A stretch of 64,000 bases of DNA from Eonycteris spelaea (lineage: Eukaryota; Chordata; Mammalia; Chiroptera; Pteropodidae): positions 248,001 to 312,000 of the forward strand of contig PUFA01000167.1 in NCBI GenBank assembly GCA_003508835.1, given 5' to 3'. Positions 52,166 to 64,000 of this stretch are shown here, in pieces. Below the pieces are notes generated by a model. It was not told where the DNA came from. It saw nothing but the letters and a program-made list of their open reading frames with translations, and made no database searches. The first letter of the stretch is position 1. Every line of letters begins with the position of its first letter. A program made the translations under genes and the position numbers.

Positions 52166-52609
52166 TGTCAATAAATATTATTTTCGACTTTCTGTATTAG
52201 GTTTTCTGGCAGGAATACAACAAAGAATTAAATAGAAAGTGACTTTGATGTCCTTTTGGGACATTAGGTGGAATTTTTAATGTGAAGGTGGGTATAAAGG
52301 CCAGGAGGGAGGTTCAAGCTAGAATTATGGGGGTTTAGAGTGATCACAGTGTATGTGCAGGGATTTTAGATTCTGGATCTGTCACCTAGACAGATTGTCT
52401 TAAAAGGTAAAGAAGGCTGTTGAAAAGCCCTCTCAGGCAGTAGCGCTGCAGGGTAGTTTTACTGAAAGTAGATTTAAATGAAGAGACCTTTTCAAGAATC
52501 TTTTAAACACATTTTCCCTACCTTATTTGTAGACTTTGGAGTTCTAGTTTAATCTGAACATCAGAAAACTAAAAATACATCTGGTAAGATGCTATTGTAT
52601 TCTTTCCTG

Positions 52610-53310
52610 TCCTTGAAGACATACCTCTGCCCCGTCTCCTAGGAAGCCTTGTTTTATTTCTCCAAGCAGAATTGAAAGGAATACTTTTCTAAGCCCTGCT
52701 TTTTGTTCCCTTCCCTGGTTCTCCCCATATAATCTGAGCATTTATATACTTAGCATCTACTAGATCCTCCCACCTCCACCTTGCCCATCTTCAGTTTCTT
52801 CTCTACTCTGCAGCCATAGTGCTTTTCCTAATGTGTCCTATCACTCTTCTATTTGAATTAATGCTTAAAATTCTAGCCGTGTAGTCTTAAGTTACTGTAC
52901 CTCTCTGGGCCTTGGCAGATGGTTTCCCTCTGCCTAGAATGCCATCTTTCTCTACAACATCCACTCCTGCTTCACACACACCCACACTCCACCCCACTCT
53001 CCAGCTCCTGCTTTTCTGTAAATCTTGTATGGTGTGTCACTTCTTGCACTAAACCTTCCCTCACCAGAGCTGGGATGGGGACCCCTATTACATACCGAAA
53101 CACTGTGTTTTTCACCATCTGAGTATTTATCCCACTCAATTATAACTGCCTTTTTTGAGGGGAGAGGGTTTTGGTTCGCAGTGGACTATGAGCTTGAAGA
53201 GAACAGGGAATATGTTTCTCTGGTTCAGTCATAATCCCACCATCAGTCACAGTTCTCTGGCACATAGCAGGCACCTAGTTCAATTTGTTAAATAAACAAG
53301 GATTAGCTAA
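52610..53310 (+). mobile_element. LINE-2 3' copy
   Basis: Sense LINE-2: 'GTTTCCCTCTGCCTAGAATG', 'CACTAAACCTTCCCTCACCA', 'GTATTTATCCCACTCAATTA', 'GCACATAGCAGGCACCTAGT'. The first part (52610-52740) looks like an extra LINE-2 tail piece in the same direction, so two partial copies may be joined. Confidence 0.7.
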
Positions 53311-53404
53311 AAACCTTAAGCAGTCTCCAAGTCTCACTTTATATTTTTGTCTTTTTTTCTTCACTACATTTGATTTTTCAGGATATTATATGAGCATTTC
53401 ACGA

Positions 53405-53550
53405 CTTACAGAATAATTACACTGTAGAACTAGAAGGAAATTAGGGTTCATTTAGTGTAACCACCTCTTCATACCTGTGAGTAAACTAAGACCCAGTAGG
53501 TGGAATTGCCCTGTCAGAGGTTACCCAAGTTGGGTAGTCTTGAACTATTT
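53405..53550 (-). mobile_element. Old MIR/L3-type fragment
   Basis: 'AGAACTAGAAGGAAATTAGG', 'CTGTGAGTAAACTAAGACCC' and 'CAGAGGTTACCCAAGTTGGG' follow the common mammalian pattern 'agaattggaaggg...gaggaaactgaggccca...cttgcccaaggt'. Family uncertain. Confidence 0.5.
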
Positions 53551-54629
53551 CCTAAAACATATTCTAAGGCAAGCCAGTGTTTTCTAACGTTTTTGCAGCA
53601 CACGTTAAGAAGTGATAATAGTTCGAATGTACACTGGAATGAAAGGAGAAGGAAAAGGTCGCTCAGAGCAAAAGGAGGTTGGCCTAGGGGCTCTGGCTGC
53701 CACCTGGTTAGGTCAGCCTCTTGGCACACCTGTAACCTGTGACTCACTGCTTGGGAGATGTCATTTTGTACTCCACCGCAGTCTCAGGATATTTGTTTTT
53801 AAACCAAATGACTTTCTAATGGATGGATTTTCCTTTACGGCAATTAATGTTGGGATTTTTAGTTTGTGAACTTATAAAAAATATATAAATAATACAACTA
53901 ATTCACCTAACTGGGAGAGGGACAGTTTCTCAACTTGTGGAAGAGAAGAAAGAAAATGAGTCAAATGTGCAAAGCTGGAAGATCCCAAAGTGTGCTGGAA
54001 CCCTGTGGGTGTCTGAAGCCCTAGGGAAATCTCCGCCTAGGTGTTGTGGAGTGGGACTGGGTAGACATTGGAACCCTGGTCACAATTCCTTCTCCTGAGA
54101 CCAAGAGACGGCTGTAGGTTCCTCAGTCCCTAATGCTGTGTGCAGCATTCTGTAGGTGCGTGCATATTTGTTACATGAAGGATGCTTGAAACTGGAGAGA
54201 TGAGGGAGTATAGGAGGGAAACCACGGACCACAAACTTCCCATTTCTTCCATGTTTCTAGGACAAATACTTCTAGCCACCAGAAGTGCTGGCTTTGGCTA
54301 TATAAAAGTTAAAAGTAAGACTAATTATAATAATATTCATAAGGTGTTGATCCTTTGTATCTAATTACCAGGCAGAAAAACAATAATGCGTACCATAAAA
54401 TATGTCTGAGTTTTAAGCCTAATTTAATTCCATGCCTGGATTTTTCTCATAGATTTTGCTGTAATGGTGTTTTTCACATAGCACGATCATTGGATCATAT
54501 TGTTAAAAGTTAGAGGAAATATTGGTGGCATTTGAACATTGAATTCCATCACTTCTTTCCCATGGGACCCCTTTCTTCTGGTTTCTGAAAGTTACACAAA
54601 AGAGGGTATTTTGTATAACTGATTACTTT

Positions 54630-54860
54630 TTAAAGTGTTCTGACCCGTGCTGCTCTCTCTGCCCAGAATGTTACTCTTCTCTCTCCTTGTCCTTTATCCA
54701 TCTCCATTGATTGAACTCCTACTCATCTTTCAATACCCGAAAGATACTACCAGCCCCATAGAGCCTTTACCATTACTCTGGGCAGAAATCACCTTTTTCT
54801 GTTCTAGCACTTTTGTGTTCTGTTGTTTAAGTTCTTATCATATTCCTCATTTGGGTACAC
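54630..54860 (+). mobile_element. LINE-2 fragment
   Basis: 'GTGCTGCTCTCTCTGCCCAG', 'ACTCCTACTCATCTTTCAAT' and 'CTAGCACTTTTGTGTTCTGT' are in sense LINE-2 order. Confidence 0.65.
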
Positions 54861-54884
54861 AGGTGTAGTAGGAAAGTGCCTAAC

Positions 54885-55020
54885 AGTCATAGGAGAAGTA
54901 CATTTAAATTCTGGTCTGCTGTTACTTTACTGTCATCTCGGGTAGGCCACCGTACTTGCTGGCCTTGATTTCATCTATCAGATGAGGGCATTGGGCTGAG
55001 CTCTCAGTGGAATGTAAACC
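54885..55020 (+). mobile_element. MIR SINE fragment
   Basis: 'TAAATTCTGGTCTGCTGTTA', 'CTGGCCTTGATTTCATCTAT' and 'CAGATGAGGGCATTGGGCTG' match the sense MIR core. Confidence 0.6.
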
Positions 55021-55614
55021 AGAGAGCATTCGGGTGTCAGAAGGACGTGGGCGCTTACCTCAGCATCTCCGTAGGTAGCCTGTACTCCTGTCCAGCCTCA
55101 CTCTTTCCCTTAGTGTTTGTAGTTCACCTTTGGTTAAAAATTGTAAGGGTTTGACTGCGAGTTTGTCTGGAGGAGGCTTTCACTAGAGTGTCTCTTACTG
55201 TAACCTGCCATTGATTGACATTTTCAGGGAATACAACACTTTGAAACTGCCAAACTTTTTCAGTAGTCTGCAACTACTGTAAAAAATAGTTCTTACCATG
55301 ATCCTTTTTAAAAGATAGATGTCAGTATCTGTACCTGTCAAGGGAGAAAGCCTTTTTTTTTTTTTTTTTTTGCAGAAAATTAGTGATACTCAAGTCTTAG
55401 AAATTAATATGACATTTTTTTTTTCTCTCTCTGCTGCACATCTCCTGACTTCAGGGATATCCTGCTGACCATCATTCTGGTGTGCTCAGTGATGGACCTA
55501 GGGATGCTGGCCCTGAGCCACGGCAGCTCTTCTCTTATTTAGCAGTGACTGTGATTCCGTGTCATTGAGCAGGGGCCTTCTTTGTGACATCTGTCAGGAG
55601 AGATCTCCACTTAA

Positions 55615-55800
55615 TATCCTAGTTCTTCTACTTTTGGCTCTGCATTACTGGGCAAGGTACCTGGCTTCTTCAAGCCTCTGTTTCCTCACCTGTGGCGTGG
55701 GAATACAGTAATGCTAGTATCACCCTATGAGACTGTTGTAAGAACCACATGAGATGATGCATATAAAATCATCAGCATGATGCCTGACACTTGTTATCTG
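55615..55800 (+). mobile_element. MIR SINE
   Basis: 'TTTTGGCTCTGCATTACTGG', 'CTTCAAGCCTCTGTTTCCTC', 'GAGACTGTTGTAAGAACCAC', 'GATGCCTGACACTTG' are sense MIR in order. Confidence 0.8.
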
Positions 55801-56559
55801 AGATTTTCTTATAATACCTTAAAATTTACTTTTTCTTTTTGCATCTCCACTTCTCTTTTTCTCCCACAGAAGATGGCATTAAATATAGAAGTTGATTATC
55901 TCAAAACTTGCTGGTTTAGATATAATATTTTGACTCTTCATACACAATACTAAGATCTTACTGACTGATGCTATCCAGATAGACACTGCCAATACGAAGG
56001 TAAAAACTCAAAAGAATGAACTTTTAGCCTCTCCATGGGTTCATTAAGGCAGTAAGTGTCATCTGGAATAGTCCTCTGATTACAATACTTCAACTTTTCT
56101 TTACTGTCATTCATCCATTCTCTTATCTGTGGTTTCTTGAGGACTTGTTCTTTGTGCGGCTTCATGCTCGGTGGCTAGCATAGGCTAGTCCAGTTTGATT
56201 CATTCTCAGTAACTTCAGTAGACTCCAGAGTGGGTAAAGAGATGGTTTTTGTCAACTTTCAGCTTCTGGCTATTCTGTTAGAATGCTTACTCATCCTGAC
56301 TTGTCTTCCAGATAGATTTAATGTATTTTCATATCTGGAACCTTTTTATGTGTGGTTTCTCAAATACATATGATCCTTGCTAAAAGATAGATGAGCACTT
56401 TATGTATGTGAAAATTTTTTTCTTTTTTCTTTCTTTTTTTTTTTTTGAAATTTCTTGATCATTTTCTTACATCATCTTGGGAACTGATGAGTTTCTATAG
56501 AGAATGCAAATGATTTTTTGAAATATAAGGATGGTGAATATCCCTGTTGCAGTGCCTTT

Positions 56560-57260
56560 CACATGTTAAATTCATTTATTTGATCAACATTTATTATGTG
56601 CCTTTTTTATGTGAGGCTTTGTTCTAGTCAGTGGGGATGAATAAGACACAATCCCTGCTCTCATGGGAACTTACATTCTACCAGTAAGATTGGTAGAAAA
56701 GATGTAAGCAAGAAAATTAAGGACATTTCAGAGAGAGATTTAAACATATACAGGAAATGGGCTGACATGATAGGGAATCACATGCAGAGGGACTGTAAGT
56801 AGATTGGGTGGTCAGGAAAGGTCTCTCCTGGGAGTTGATATTTGAGCTTAGACTTGATTGGCAAAAAAGATCCAGTCTCAAGGAAGAGTATCCCAGATAG
56901 AGGGAACACCTGAGGAAAGGCCTTACGTCAGGAATGAGCATGGCATCTTCAGGCAGGTGGAAGAAGCGTAAAGTGAGTCTGGCTAAAACTGCTGAACTTG
57001 GGGAGAGTAGGCGATGAGGCCAGAGAAGCAGATGTGGCCTTTAGACCATGGCGAGGAGTTGGGGCTTTGTTACACGTGCTCTAGGGAGCTATATGAATGC
57101 TTTTAGCAGGAGATAAGTTCCGTTTTACATTTTAAGACAGTCATTCTGGCTGCAGTGTGGAGAATGCACTGTGGACAGAGAAGCAGGAAGACTAATCAGG
57201 ATTCATTGCAATAGTCCACCAGAGTGGTAGCAGTAGAGATGGAGACAGGGTTGTTTATGC
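56560..57260 (-). mobile_element. LINE-2 copy
   Basis: Antisense LINE-2 over 700 bp: 'CAACATTTATTATGTGCCTT', 'CATGGGAACTTACATTCTAC', 'GATAGAGGGAACACCTGAGG', 'GGCCTTACGTCAGGAATGAG', 'TCATTCTGGCTGCAGTGTGG', 'TTGCAATAGTCCACCAGAGT'. The best-preserved minus-strand LINE-2 in the window. Confidence 0.8.
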
Positions 57261-57694
57261 ATCTCAAAATATCTCCTGGTTCTTCACAGTCTTGTACTTT
57301 TTTATCTGTTAGTATTTACTAGAGTGCTCAGTATGTACTTTATCTGTCGTTGGAGGTCTAAATATTAGGGCATCTTAGGAAAGCAACCATTTTATCACCT
57401 ACAAATAGTTGAGTTTAGTGAGTTGAAAGCATTTTACTCCTTAAAAACTCAAAGTTAGTTCTTTTCTGAAATCTTCAAATCTGGCATAGGCTTGGAGAAT
57501 TTACTTACATAGTTGTGACCACAAGTCTGACCAGGGTCACCATACATCACTTTTCCTGAATACCTAATGCAAGTGAATTCCCTAGTTTCTCTTCTTCTGA
57601 GCAAATTGGGAGCAAAGCTCCAAATTTAGTTCCCCCTTTGAGTCCACCTAGGGCTCCATATCCATGTAATATGCCTGAATTTGGACATATTATT

Positions 57695-57815
57695 TTTCAG
57701 AGAATAATAGAATTTGAGAGTGAGGGAATCATTTAATTCAACTCCTCATTTTAGAAGGGAAGAAACTGAGACCTGACCTAGACAATTGTATTGACTTGCC
57801 CAAACTCTGGACTAG
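57695..57815 (-). mobile_element. Old MIR/L3-type fragment
   Basis: 'CAACTCCTCATTTTAGAAGG', 'GAAGAAACTGAGACCTGACC', 'TATTGACTTGCCCAAACTCT'. Same pattern as 53405-53550. Confidence 0.55.
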
Positions 57816-58139
57816 AAATCACCTTTTCTGAACTTTTGTACTAATTCTTTATTTTTTTCTCACTGTCATTTTTTGTTTGTCTGTCAAGATCCTCATAGAA
57901 ATCGACACCACAGTAAATATTACATCAAACCTCTTCTTCTTTTTTTTTAAAATAATATACTCAAGCATTCAGTAAATGGATATTAGTACCTCTCATTGCT
58001 GCAGAACCCACTTATAGATAATTATGGATTGAGATTTGGGATATAAAGAAAGGGGAAAGGAAGGAGAGACAATTGCTCCTGAATCCCCAGAAAAACCATG
58101 CTGATATTTTGGAGGATTTCCTTTGTCTTTTCTTTGCAT

Positions 58140-58400
58140 TTTCTTTTAATATAGCCATGACTTTTTAAAATTTATAAATATTTTTTACTTCCTGTTTTTT
58201 TCCCACAATATTATAATGAACATTTGCTGTATTATTTAAAAAGTCTTTCCTAAGTTAATTTTTAACGGCTTCATGATATTCAGCAGTGTGGCTGTATCAT
58301 AATTTTCTTTAAAATTTCTATTTTGTACACACTTTTTGCTATTATAAATAATTCTGCATTAGCCTTTACAGAATTGATTCCTAGGAGTAGAATTGGTAGG
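58140..58400 (-). mobile_element. LINE-1 3'UTR fragment, old
   Basis: 'CGGCTTCATGATATTCAGCA', 'CTATTATAAATAATTCTGCA' and 'TTCCTAGGAGTAGAATTGGT' are antisense L1M/L1ME 3' sequence in order. Confidence 0.7.
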
Positions 58401-58954
58401 TCAAAATGGTCATGGCAGAAAATTTGGAAAACTAGAAAAATATAGAGAAAACAAAAATCATCTACAATTTCATATTTCAGAGGCAACTATCAATAATTGG
58501 GGCTTTCCTTTTCAGTCATTAAGTGGCTTGTTGTTCAATGAGTAAATAACTTGTCTTAAAATCATGTGGTTCTAAAAGCCAGCAGTTTCTGTGTAGAACA
58601 GTATGAAAGAAAAATGTAATTTCTTTAGAAAATATTGAGAAGTGTCAGATTTGCTTACTCACTTTTCACCATCTAGTATGCAACTTAAATTCAAAAGAGA
58701 GTAACGTTTCTCTTTGTGTAAGTGCCGTACACATAACTTTACTTACCAGACTCTTCAAATTAAGCCTAAGCCAAATTTATTTTCATTTCCTTTAATTCTT
58801 TTTTTTTTTCAGTTAGCTTGTAGTGCGTTAAGAACTTTTTCTTCATGCATTAGGCTGCTTTAGGTCTCTTCTAGTTTCAAGAAACAATGATTTACAAACT
58901 GTTATAGTATTTTCTTATTTATCTTAAACTTCCCAAAATTCATGAATGGCCAGG

Positions 58955-59070
58955 ATCTCTGTTACTTGACCTCGTAGATGAGGAAAGGGGGCACACCTAG
59001 TTGATGGCAGAACCAGAAACCGAACCCGTCTTCTAACTTCAGTGCTATTATATTACGCTTTAGCACTACA
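58955..59070 (-). mobile_element. MIR SINE fragment
   Basis: 'CTCGTAGATGAGGAAAGGGG', 'AGTTGATGGCAGAACCAGAA' and 'CGTCTTCTAACTTCAGTGCT' match antisense MIR. Confidence 0.65.
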
Positions 59071-59514
59071 AATCCTATTTATCAAATTATTTTATTAAGT
59101 TAAAGTTTTTTAAAATTCCCTGTCAAATTATTGATTCTCATTGGACAAAAGAATAATACTGAATCAATAAGTAAAAACACTCCTGTCTTTATTTAAGGTA
59201 TTGGAAGGAATAAGGTGTTTGTAAGATAAAAGGTATACTTTTTTTTCCTCATAGCTTTCCTAAATGACTGATTTTAAAAATTTCTGTTCCTGCATTTCCA
59301 TCATCGTGTACTTTTCTCTGGCACTTTATTTTTCTGTAACATGCTGTAAGTCCAAACAGTAAAATGTCATTTGGAAGTTATGTGAATTTTTTCTAAATTA
59401 TATAAATGTGGTTGTAAAGAGTTATTTGATTGTTTTTGATGGTTTTCCATAAAATAATTAAATCTTAAGATAATTCATTTATGTAATTTTAAACTACTTA
59501 ATATTTCACAAAAA

Positions 59515-61030
59515 TGAAAAAATATGGAAAACAGTATAACAGATATCCATTTACACTTCACTCAAATATTATAGAGATTGACATTTTGGAATATTTACTT
59601 TATTTTTTTTAAAGTTAATAAAATATTACAGATATATTTGAGGTCACATGTAATGAACTGCTATTCCCTTTTCTCTTTTCCGTCCTACCCTCCTTGGTAA
59701 TCATTATCCTGACATTATTTATTATCCTTATGAATGGTTTTTATTCTTTTAAAGGTACATAAGTATGTCACACTGAACCTGTCTTATAGTATTCTGTGTT
59801 GTAAATCAGTGTTTTAATTATTGGACAAAGTAGATCTAATCATTTTTTAAATTATAGGTAATTCTAGTTTTTGTTGTGAATACAAACAGTACTAGAGTGA
59901 ACACTTTTATAAATATCTTTTTTGAGTACTTGTGTGTTTTTCTAGGATAGAGTCCTAAAAGATTAATTGCTGGGTCATACAGACCAATATATGGAATGAT
60001 TAACTTTCCTAAACATTTCCAAATTGCTCCCTACATCCTTGTCAACATGCTGCATAAACAGACTTTAAAACCTTTTGATAATTTATTGAATGTGAAGAGT
60101 TATCTCTTAATTTTTTTTCAATAATGTTGTGTAGTTTTTCATATCAAGAGGTCTTGCTCATTTTGTTAGATTTATTACTTGGTATTTGATTTCTTTTGAC
60201 GTGGTAAATTATATCATTAACATTTTAAAGTTTTCAATTACTTATAGCTGAAATGTAGAAATAAAGTTGACTTTTGAATAGGGAACTTGTACCAAAAGAT
60301 TTTACTAAATTCATTTATTGATACTAATAATTTTTAGTGATTTATTTAGATCTGGGAATAAGAATCATAACATACATGAATAATAACAGTTTTATTATTT
60401 TCTTTCCAGGCCTTAATCCTTTTATTTCTGTTTTCTGCATTTTTAAAAAATGAATGGAAATGAAATTTTATCAAATGTTTTCTCTATATCAATGGAGATC
60501 ATCATATAATTTCTCTTCTTTATTCTGTTAATGTGGTGAATTTCATTGATTGGCTTTTGCATATTAAACTAGCTCTCTATTCCTTAAAAACTCTAAATGG
60601 TTTATATATCCTTGGATTGGCTAATTGACATTTTACTAAGAAGTTTCACATACTTATTTGCGGATAAAATTGTAGTGTTCTTTTCAGGTTTTGGTATTCA
60701 GATCATATTGGCCTGTTGGAATGATTTGGGAAGCATTCTCTCTTCTGTTCTCTAGAAGAGTTTTTGTAACATTAGTTCTATTTCGTATATGTTTATAAGC
60801 ATTCAGTGGGGAAGTTTTCTGGGTTTGCAGTTTTTATTGTGGAATGGCTTTTAATTACAGATTTACTTTCTTTATAGATATAGGATTATTCAGATTTTTA
60901 AATTTCCTGTGTTATTTTTGCCACTTTAAAATATCTGTTCATTTTATTTACAATTTCAAGATATTTGGTTATGCCAAATATTTGGTTATTTATAATAGCC
61001 TTATTTTTTAATCTCTGTAGGAGAATTCTT
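59515..61030 (-). mobile_element. LINE-1 with ORF2 (reverse transcriptase region), old
   Basis: Antisense L1: 3'-region 59515-60000 ('AGATTAATTGCTGGGTCATA'), then ORF2 sequence 'ATGTTTTCTCTATATCAATG', 'AGATCATCATATAATTTCTC', 'TTAATGTGGTGAATTTCATT', corresponding to the RT domain. About 1.5 kb, the longest L1 in the window; frames are broken by many indels. Confidence 0.75.
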
Positions 61031-62086
61031 TTTTTTAATCATTAGTTTCATCATTCTGCTGATACCAAGTTTCTTTTTTTTACTCTTACTGTGCTGTGCT
61101 CCTTCTGTTCCAAGAAATACAGATTCACTTAAGTTTCTACAAGTAATATAGATTTATTAGCTCATCATAAAGCCGCTTGTAAACACAAGAGAAAGAAATC
61201 ACACAAGACCAAGGTCTCTAGCAGAGCTTGGCTTTAGGGAAACTGGAACTATAAGGTAAATTAGAATATGAGATAGGTTTAGAGATGGAACAGGTTTTCT
61301 TTTTGTTCTCTCACTAGTGAGATTATGTGTCTTACTTTGATACCCCATTATTTGCCTGCAGTTTCTCAACTCCTTCTGGTTCTTTGTTTATTTCTTCCCC
61401 ATCGTTACTAAATACCCTCTTTACCCCCAGCTCTATATAACTTTTCTTGATACCTTTTGTTTCCTCATAACTTGTTATTCATGGTCTCAGTGCTTTGTGG
61501 CCTTCTGTGTTTCTTTTCAGCCTGTGCTCCACTTACCAACTGATTGAACCTTTCCATGGTTCTGAGTTTAAACTCCCATGAGATTATTTGATTAGCTTAG
61601 TTTAAGAACAGCTTTTATTTGGCCACCTCTTAGGCTGTTAGTCAGTTATGTATTGGTTACTTTTGACCAGGCAGGTATTGCCAAGGGCAGTGAGTTTACA
61701 TAGCACAGCACATGATGCCTTGGGCTAACTCCTTTGCAGTGGGCTGCAGTTGGACAGTTCCCTTTAGGACCTAAGGACCAGTGTGTTCATGGCAAGTACT
61801 ATAACTGGTTAATACAGTCAAGTTCTAGAGATTAAATCATTGGAAGTATTTCAGCTCTTTTGCCTCTTTCACATGTTCTGGTGAAATGCCAGTAAATAAT
61901 TAAATGCCAACAAAACCAATATCTGGAATTTAGTATTATAAATCTCTTTAGTAGTCATCCATCTATAACTGAAAAAATTCATGTGGTACTGTTCCAAATT
62001 AGGGCCTTAGGCAATTAGGCATAAATACCTGTACTTTTAAGATGGACAAATGGAAATTAATAGATTGTAAATGTAAGCACTATAAA

Positions 62087-62123
62087 ACACACACACACAC
62101 ACACACACATACACATACACACA
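62087..62123. repeat. (AC)n microsatellite
   Basis: About 11 AC units followed by ATACAC-type interruptions, 300 bp upstream of exon 20. Length variation is likely. Confidence 0.92.
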
Positions 62124-62430
62124 GAGGCAGATTAATGAATATGTAATGAGAAAGCCATAGTAGTTATCCAGTTGAGGTTGCTTCTTGTTATTATTTTTTT
62201 TTATGCCTAGAAACAATGATGTGTGCTGCTAAGAATTCACTTTTCTGCAGTAGTGCAGTTCAGGTCGAAGACAAAGAGGTCCCCTTTCCCTCTGTGATAC
62301 TTAATCGATGCATATTTAAATACCACAGAGCAAAGTTTTGCCTAATGTATTTCCATGTATAGAATCAGTTGTAAATATTACATAAGATCCCGTCTGGTAC
62401 AATAAGTGGAATTGCTTTTTAATTTTCTAG

Positions 62431-62589
<159 letters not shown>

Positions 62590-63747
62590 TAAAAAACATT
62601 ACTTCTGTTTGAATATATTTCTGAAATAAGTCAAGCCTACATTGTCACATGAATTTTCTTTTTATGTACATATTTAGATGAATAGATATGCTCTTAAAAT
62701 ATTTAGAACTTAGGGGCTTAAAGACATCGTTTCATCATGAATATAAACATTAGAAGAGACATAAGAGGTCATTTTGTCTAGTAGTTTTCCAGTTATTTTT
62801 AGTTACTGAGTTCTTACTTTAAAGAAAACTGTACATAGAAGATCAGTATTTAAACAGTTAAAAGCAGGTCTGCTCTGCCTGAATCAGAGGTGAACGGCTT
62901 AGAGGCTTGAGTACTAGGCTTTGTAGAGCACAACTTGGAATCTGGTACACCCTCCTCTTTTTAGTGGGGAACTGGGAACAGACTGCATAAGGCACAAGCC
63001 CAAGATAATTTAACTTATATTCTTTTTTACTCTAAGAACTTTGCATGCATCTGACTAGGTCTTACCCTCAATATATAAACCCAAATTTCATGCCTTATTA
63101 GGAATATAGGTGCAATATCCTAATCCCACTAACTAGAATTCATAATTTAATCTATTCAATTTATCAATTTACATTTATCAGTTTTTAAAGTATTATTTAT
63201 GCTTCTTATATGTACCTTTTAGAAAAAAGTGAATTTAATCCATAGTGTATAGTCAAGCTATGTGTATAGAGCACATAAGAATTTATCACATGCTAATATA
63301 TCAAAATACTTTAAAGCTTGGTTTTTAATCTGAGATTGAACAAAACAGAGCAACCTAAATTTTGTTTGATGTCATATCACCAAATGTTATTTTTGATCTC
63401 CACATATTTGTAAATTAGCACAATAAATGAAATGTAAAGACTCTCCCTTTAGCTATTTTATTTTGGTTATATTATTAGGGAGAGTAACAGATATTTAATA
63501 AAGGGAAAAAAGATAAAAAGAAGAGAAAAATAGAAAAGAAAGAAAAAAACATCTTGGGTAATGTAAGATGATTTGTCTGGAAGGGAATCTTGTTAGGATA
63601 GTATCATTTAGGAACGTTTTTAGATATAAGTAATAGAAAAGAATAAAGGTTAACTTTCTCATTTAACAAGTAGGTTTGAGGTGGGCGACTGCTTTTGCTG
63701 TTTCAGTGGCTCTGCAGTCTTGTTGGCCTTTTCCTTACTGAAGTGTT

Positions 63748-63751
<4 letters not shown>

Positions 63752-63781
<30 letters not shown>
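63752..63781. repeat. (GT)n microsatellite
   Basis: 15 uninterrupted GT units immediately upstream of a LINE-2 fragment. Confidence 0.95.
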
Positions 63782-63783
<2 letters not shown>

Positions 63784-63789
63784 CTGTTA

Positions 63790-64000
63790 AAATGTCACCT
63801 ATTGTTCAAGACCTCACTCAGATGCCTCCTCTTTCACGAAGTCTTCCTTGAGTTCCATAGCTAGAATTAGTTTCTTTCATCTCTATACTTCTATCGTACA
63901 TGTGTTTTTCCTCTTTCAAAGCTCTGACCACTATTGGTTTTATAGTATTTGTGTATATGTTACCTCTGCTATTTTGTTGTCCCATTCTAGGAGATAATTT
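63790..64000 (+). mobile_element. LINE-2 3' fragment, runs off the window
   Basis: 'AATGTCACCTATTGTTCAAG', 'TCACTCAGATGCCTCCTCTT', 'TCACGAAGTCTTCCTTGAGT' match LINE-2 ('cagctcaaatgtcacctcctcagagaggccttccctga'). Continues past the right edge. Confidence 0.7.

Larger units (their letters stand above)
48567..62430 (+). other. MSH3: MSH3 intron 19
   Basis: 13,864-bp intron. Contents: LINE-2 and MIR on both strands (49050-49240, 52610-53310, 53405-53550, 54630-54860, 54885-55020, 55615-55800, 56560-57260, 57695-57815, 58955-59070), L1 fragments (52060-52165, 58140-58400, 59515-61030), GT and CA repeats. 49470-50900 is a relatively GC-rich block, in part LINE-2-like, and 61090-61870 looks like an old LTR; I cannot name either. 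Nothing recognised in 50950-52000 and 55810-56550. Confidence 0.85.

Noticed and set aside
56717..56941. Minus-strand 74-codon frame
   Set aside because: It is the sense strand of a LINE-2 copy; only a fossil fragment of a LINE.

Overview
The window is ordinary mammalian nuclear DNA carrying the middle of one gene, MSH3 (MutS homolog 3, the MutSbeta mismatch-repair subunit), transcribed left to right. Ten consecutive coding exons can be placed to the base. Under human numbering (assumed from memory, 24 exons) they are exons 11-20. All have AG acceptors and GT donors, matching phases and no internal stop. Joined they give 1,245 bp (415 codons), running from the start of the MutS core domain through lever and clamp to the Walker A half of the ATPase. 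The promoter and exons 1-10 lie to the left; Walker B, the signature region and the C-terminus (exons 21-24) lie to the right.

Organism: two retroposons built from 5S rRNA are present. One, at 12,973-13,198, is a tRNA-Val(TAC)/5S rRNA fusion; the other, at 17,964-18,121, is 5S-only. 5S-derived SINEs and a tRNA/5S hybrid are described from fruit bats (Pteropodidae, the MEG families). With L1 3' ends of Laurasiatherian type and the absence of Alu, B1/B2, Bov-tA or CAN-SINE copies, this points to a megabat. The species cannot be fixed.

Layout: 1-5,924 intron 10 (part); 5,925-6,009 exon 11; 8,464-8,573 exon 12; a 15.4-kb intron 12 with both 5S SINEs, a long LINE-2 copy and an MLT1 LTR; 24,012-24,144 exon 13; intron 13 with a nested L1-in-L1 insertion; 30,898-31,085 exon 14; 31,786-31,954 exon 15; 34,575-34,639 exon 16; 37,032-37,148 exon 17; 42,869-42,976 exon 18; 48,455-48,566 exon 19; a 13.9-kb intron 19; 62,431-62,588 exon 20; then intron 20 (part).

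Most recognisable intronic sequence is old: LINE-2 and MIR on both strands, decayed L1, MLT1-type LTRs and a small Tigger-like DNA transposon. The youngest-looking insertions are the 5S SINEs and the inner L1 of the nested pair. I see no second protein-coding gene, no functional tRNA, rRNA or microRNA gene I can defend, and no CRISPR or phage content. Nothing convinces me of a previously undescribed system. The points most worth a second look are the tRNA/5S hybrid SINE, an Asp-to-Asn change in exon 20 at a position usually Asp in MutS proteins, and a small poly(A)-type retro-insertion inside an LTR.
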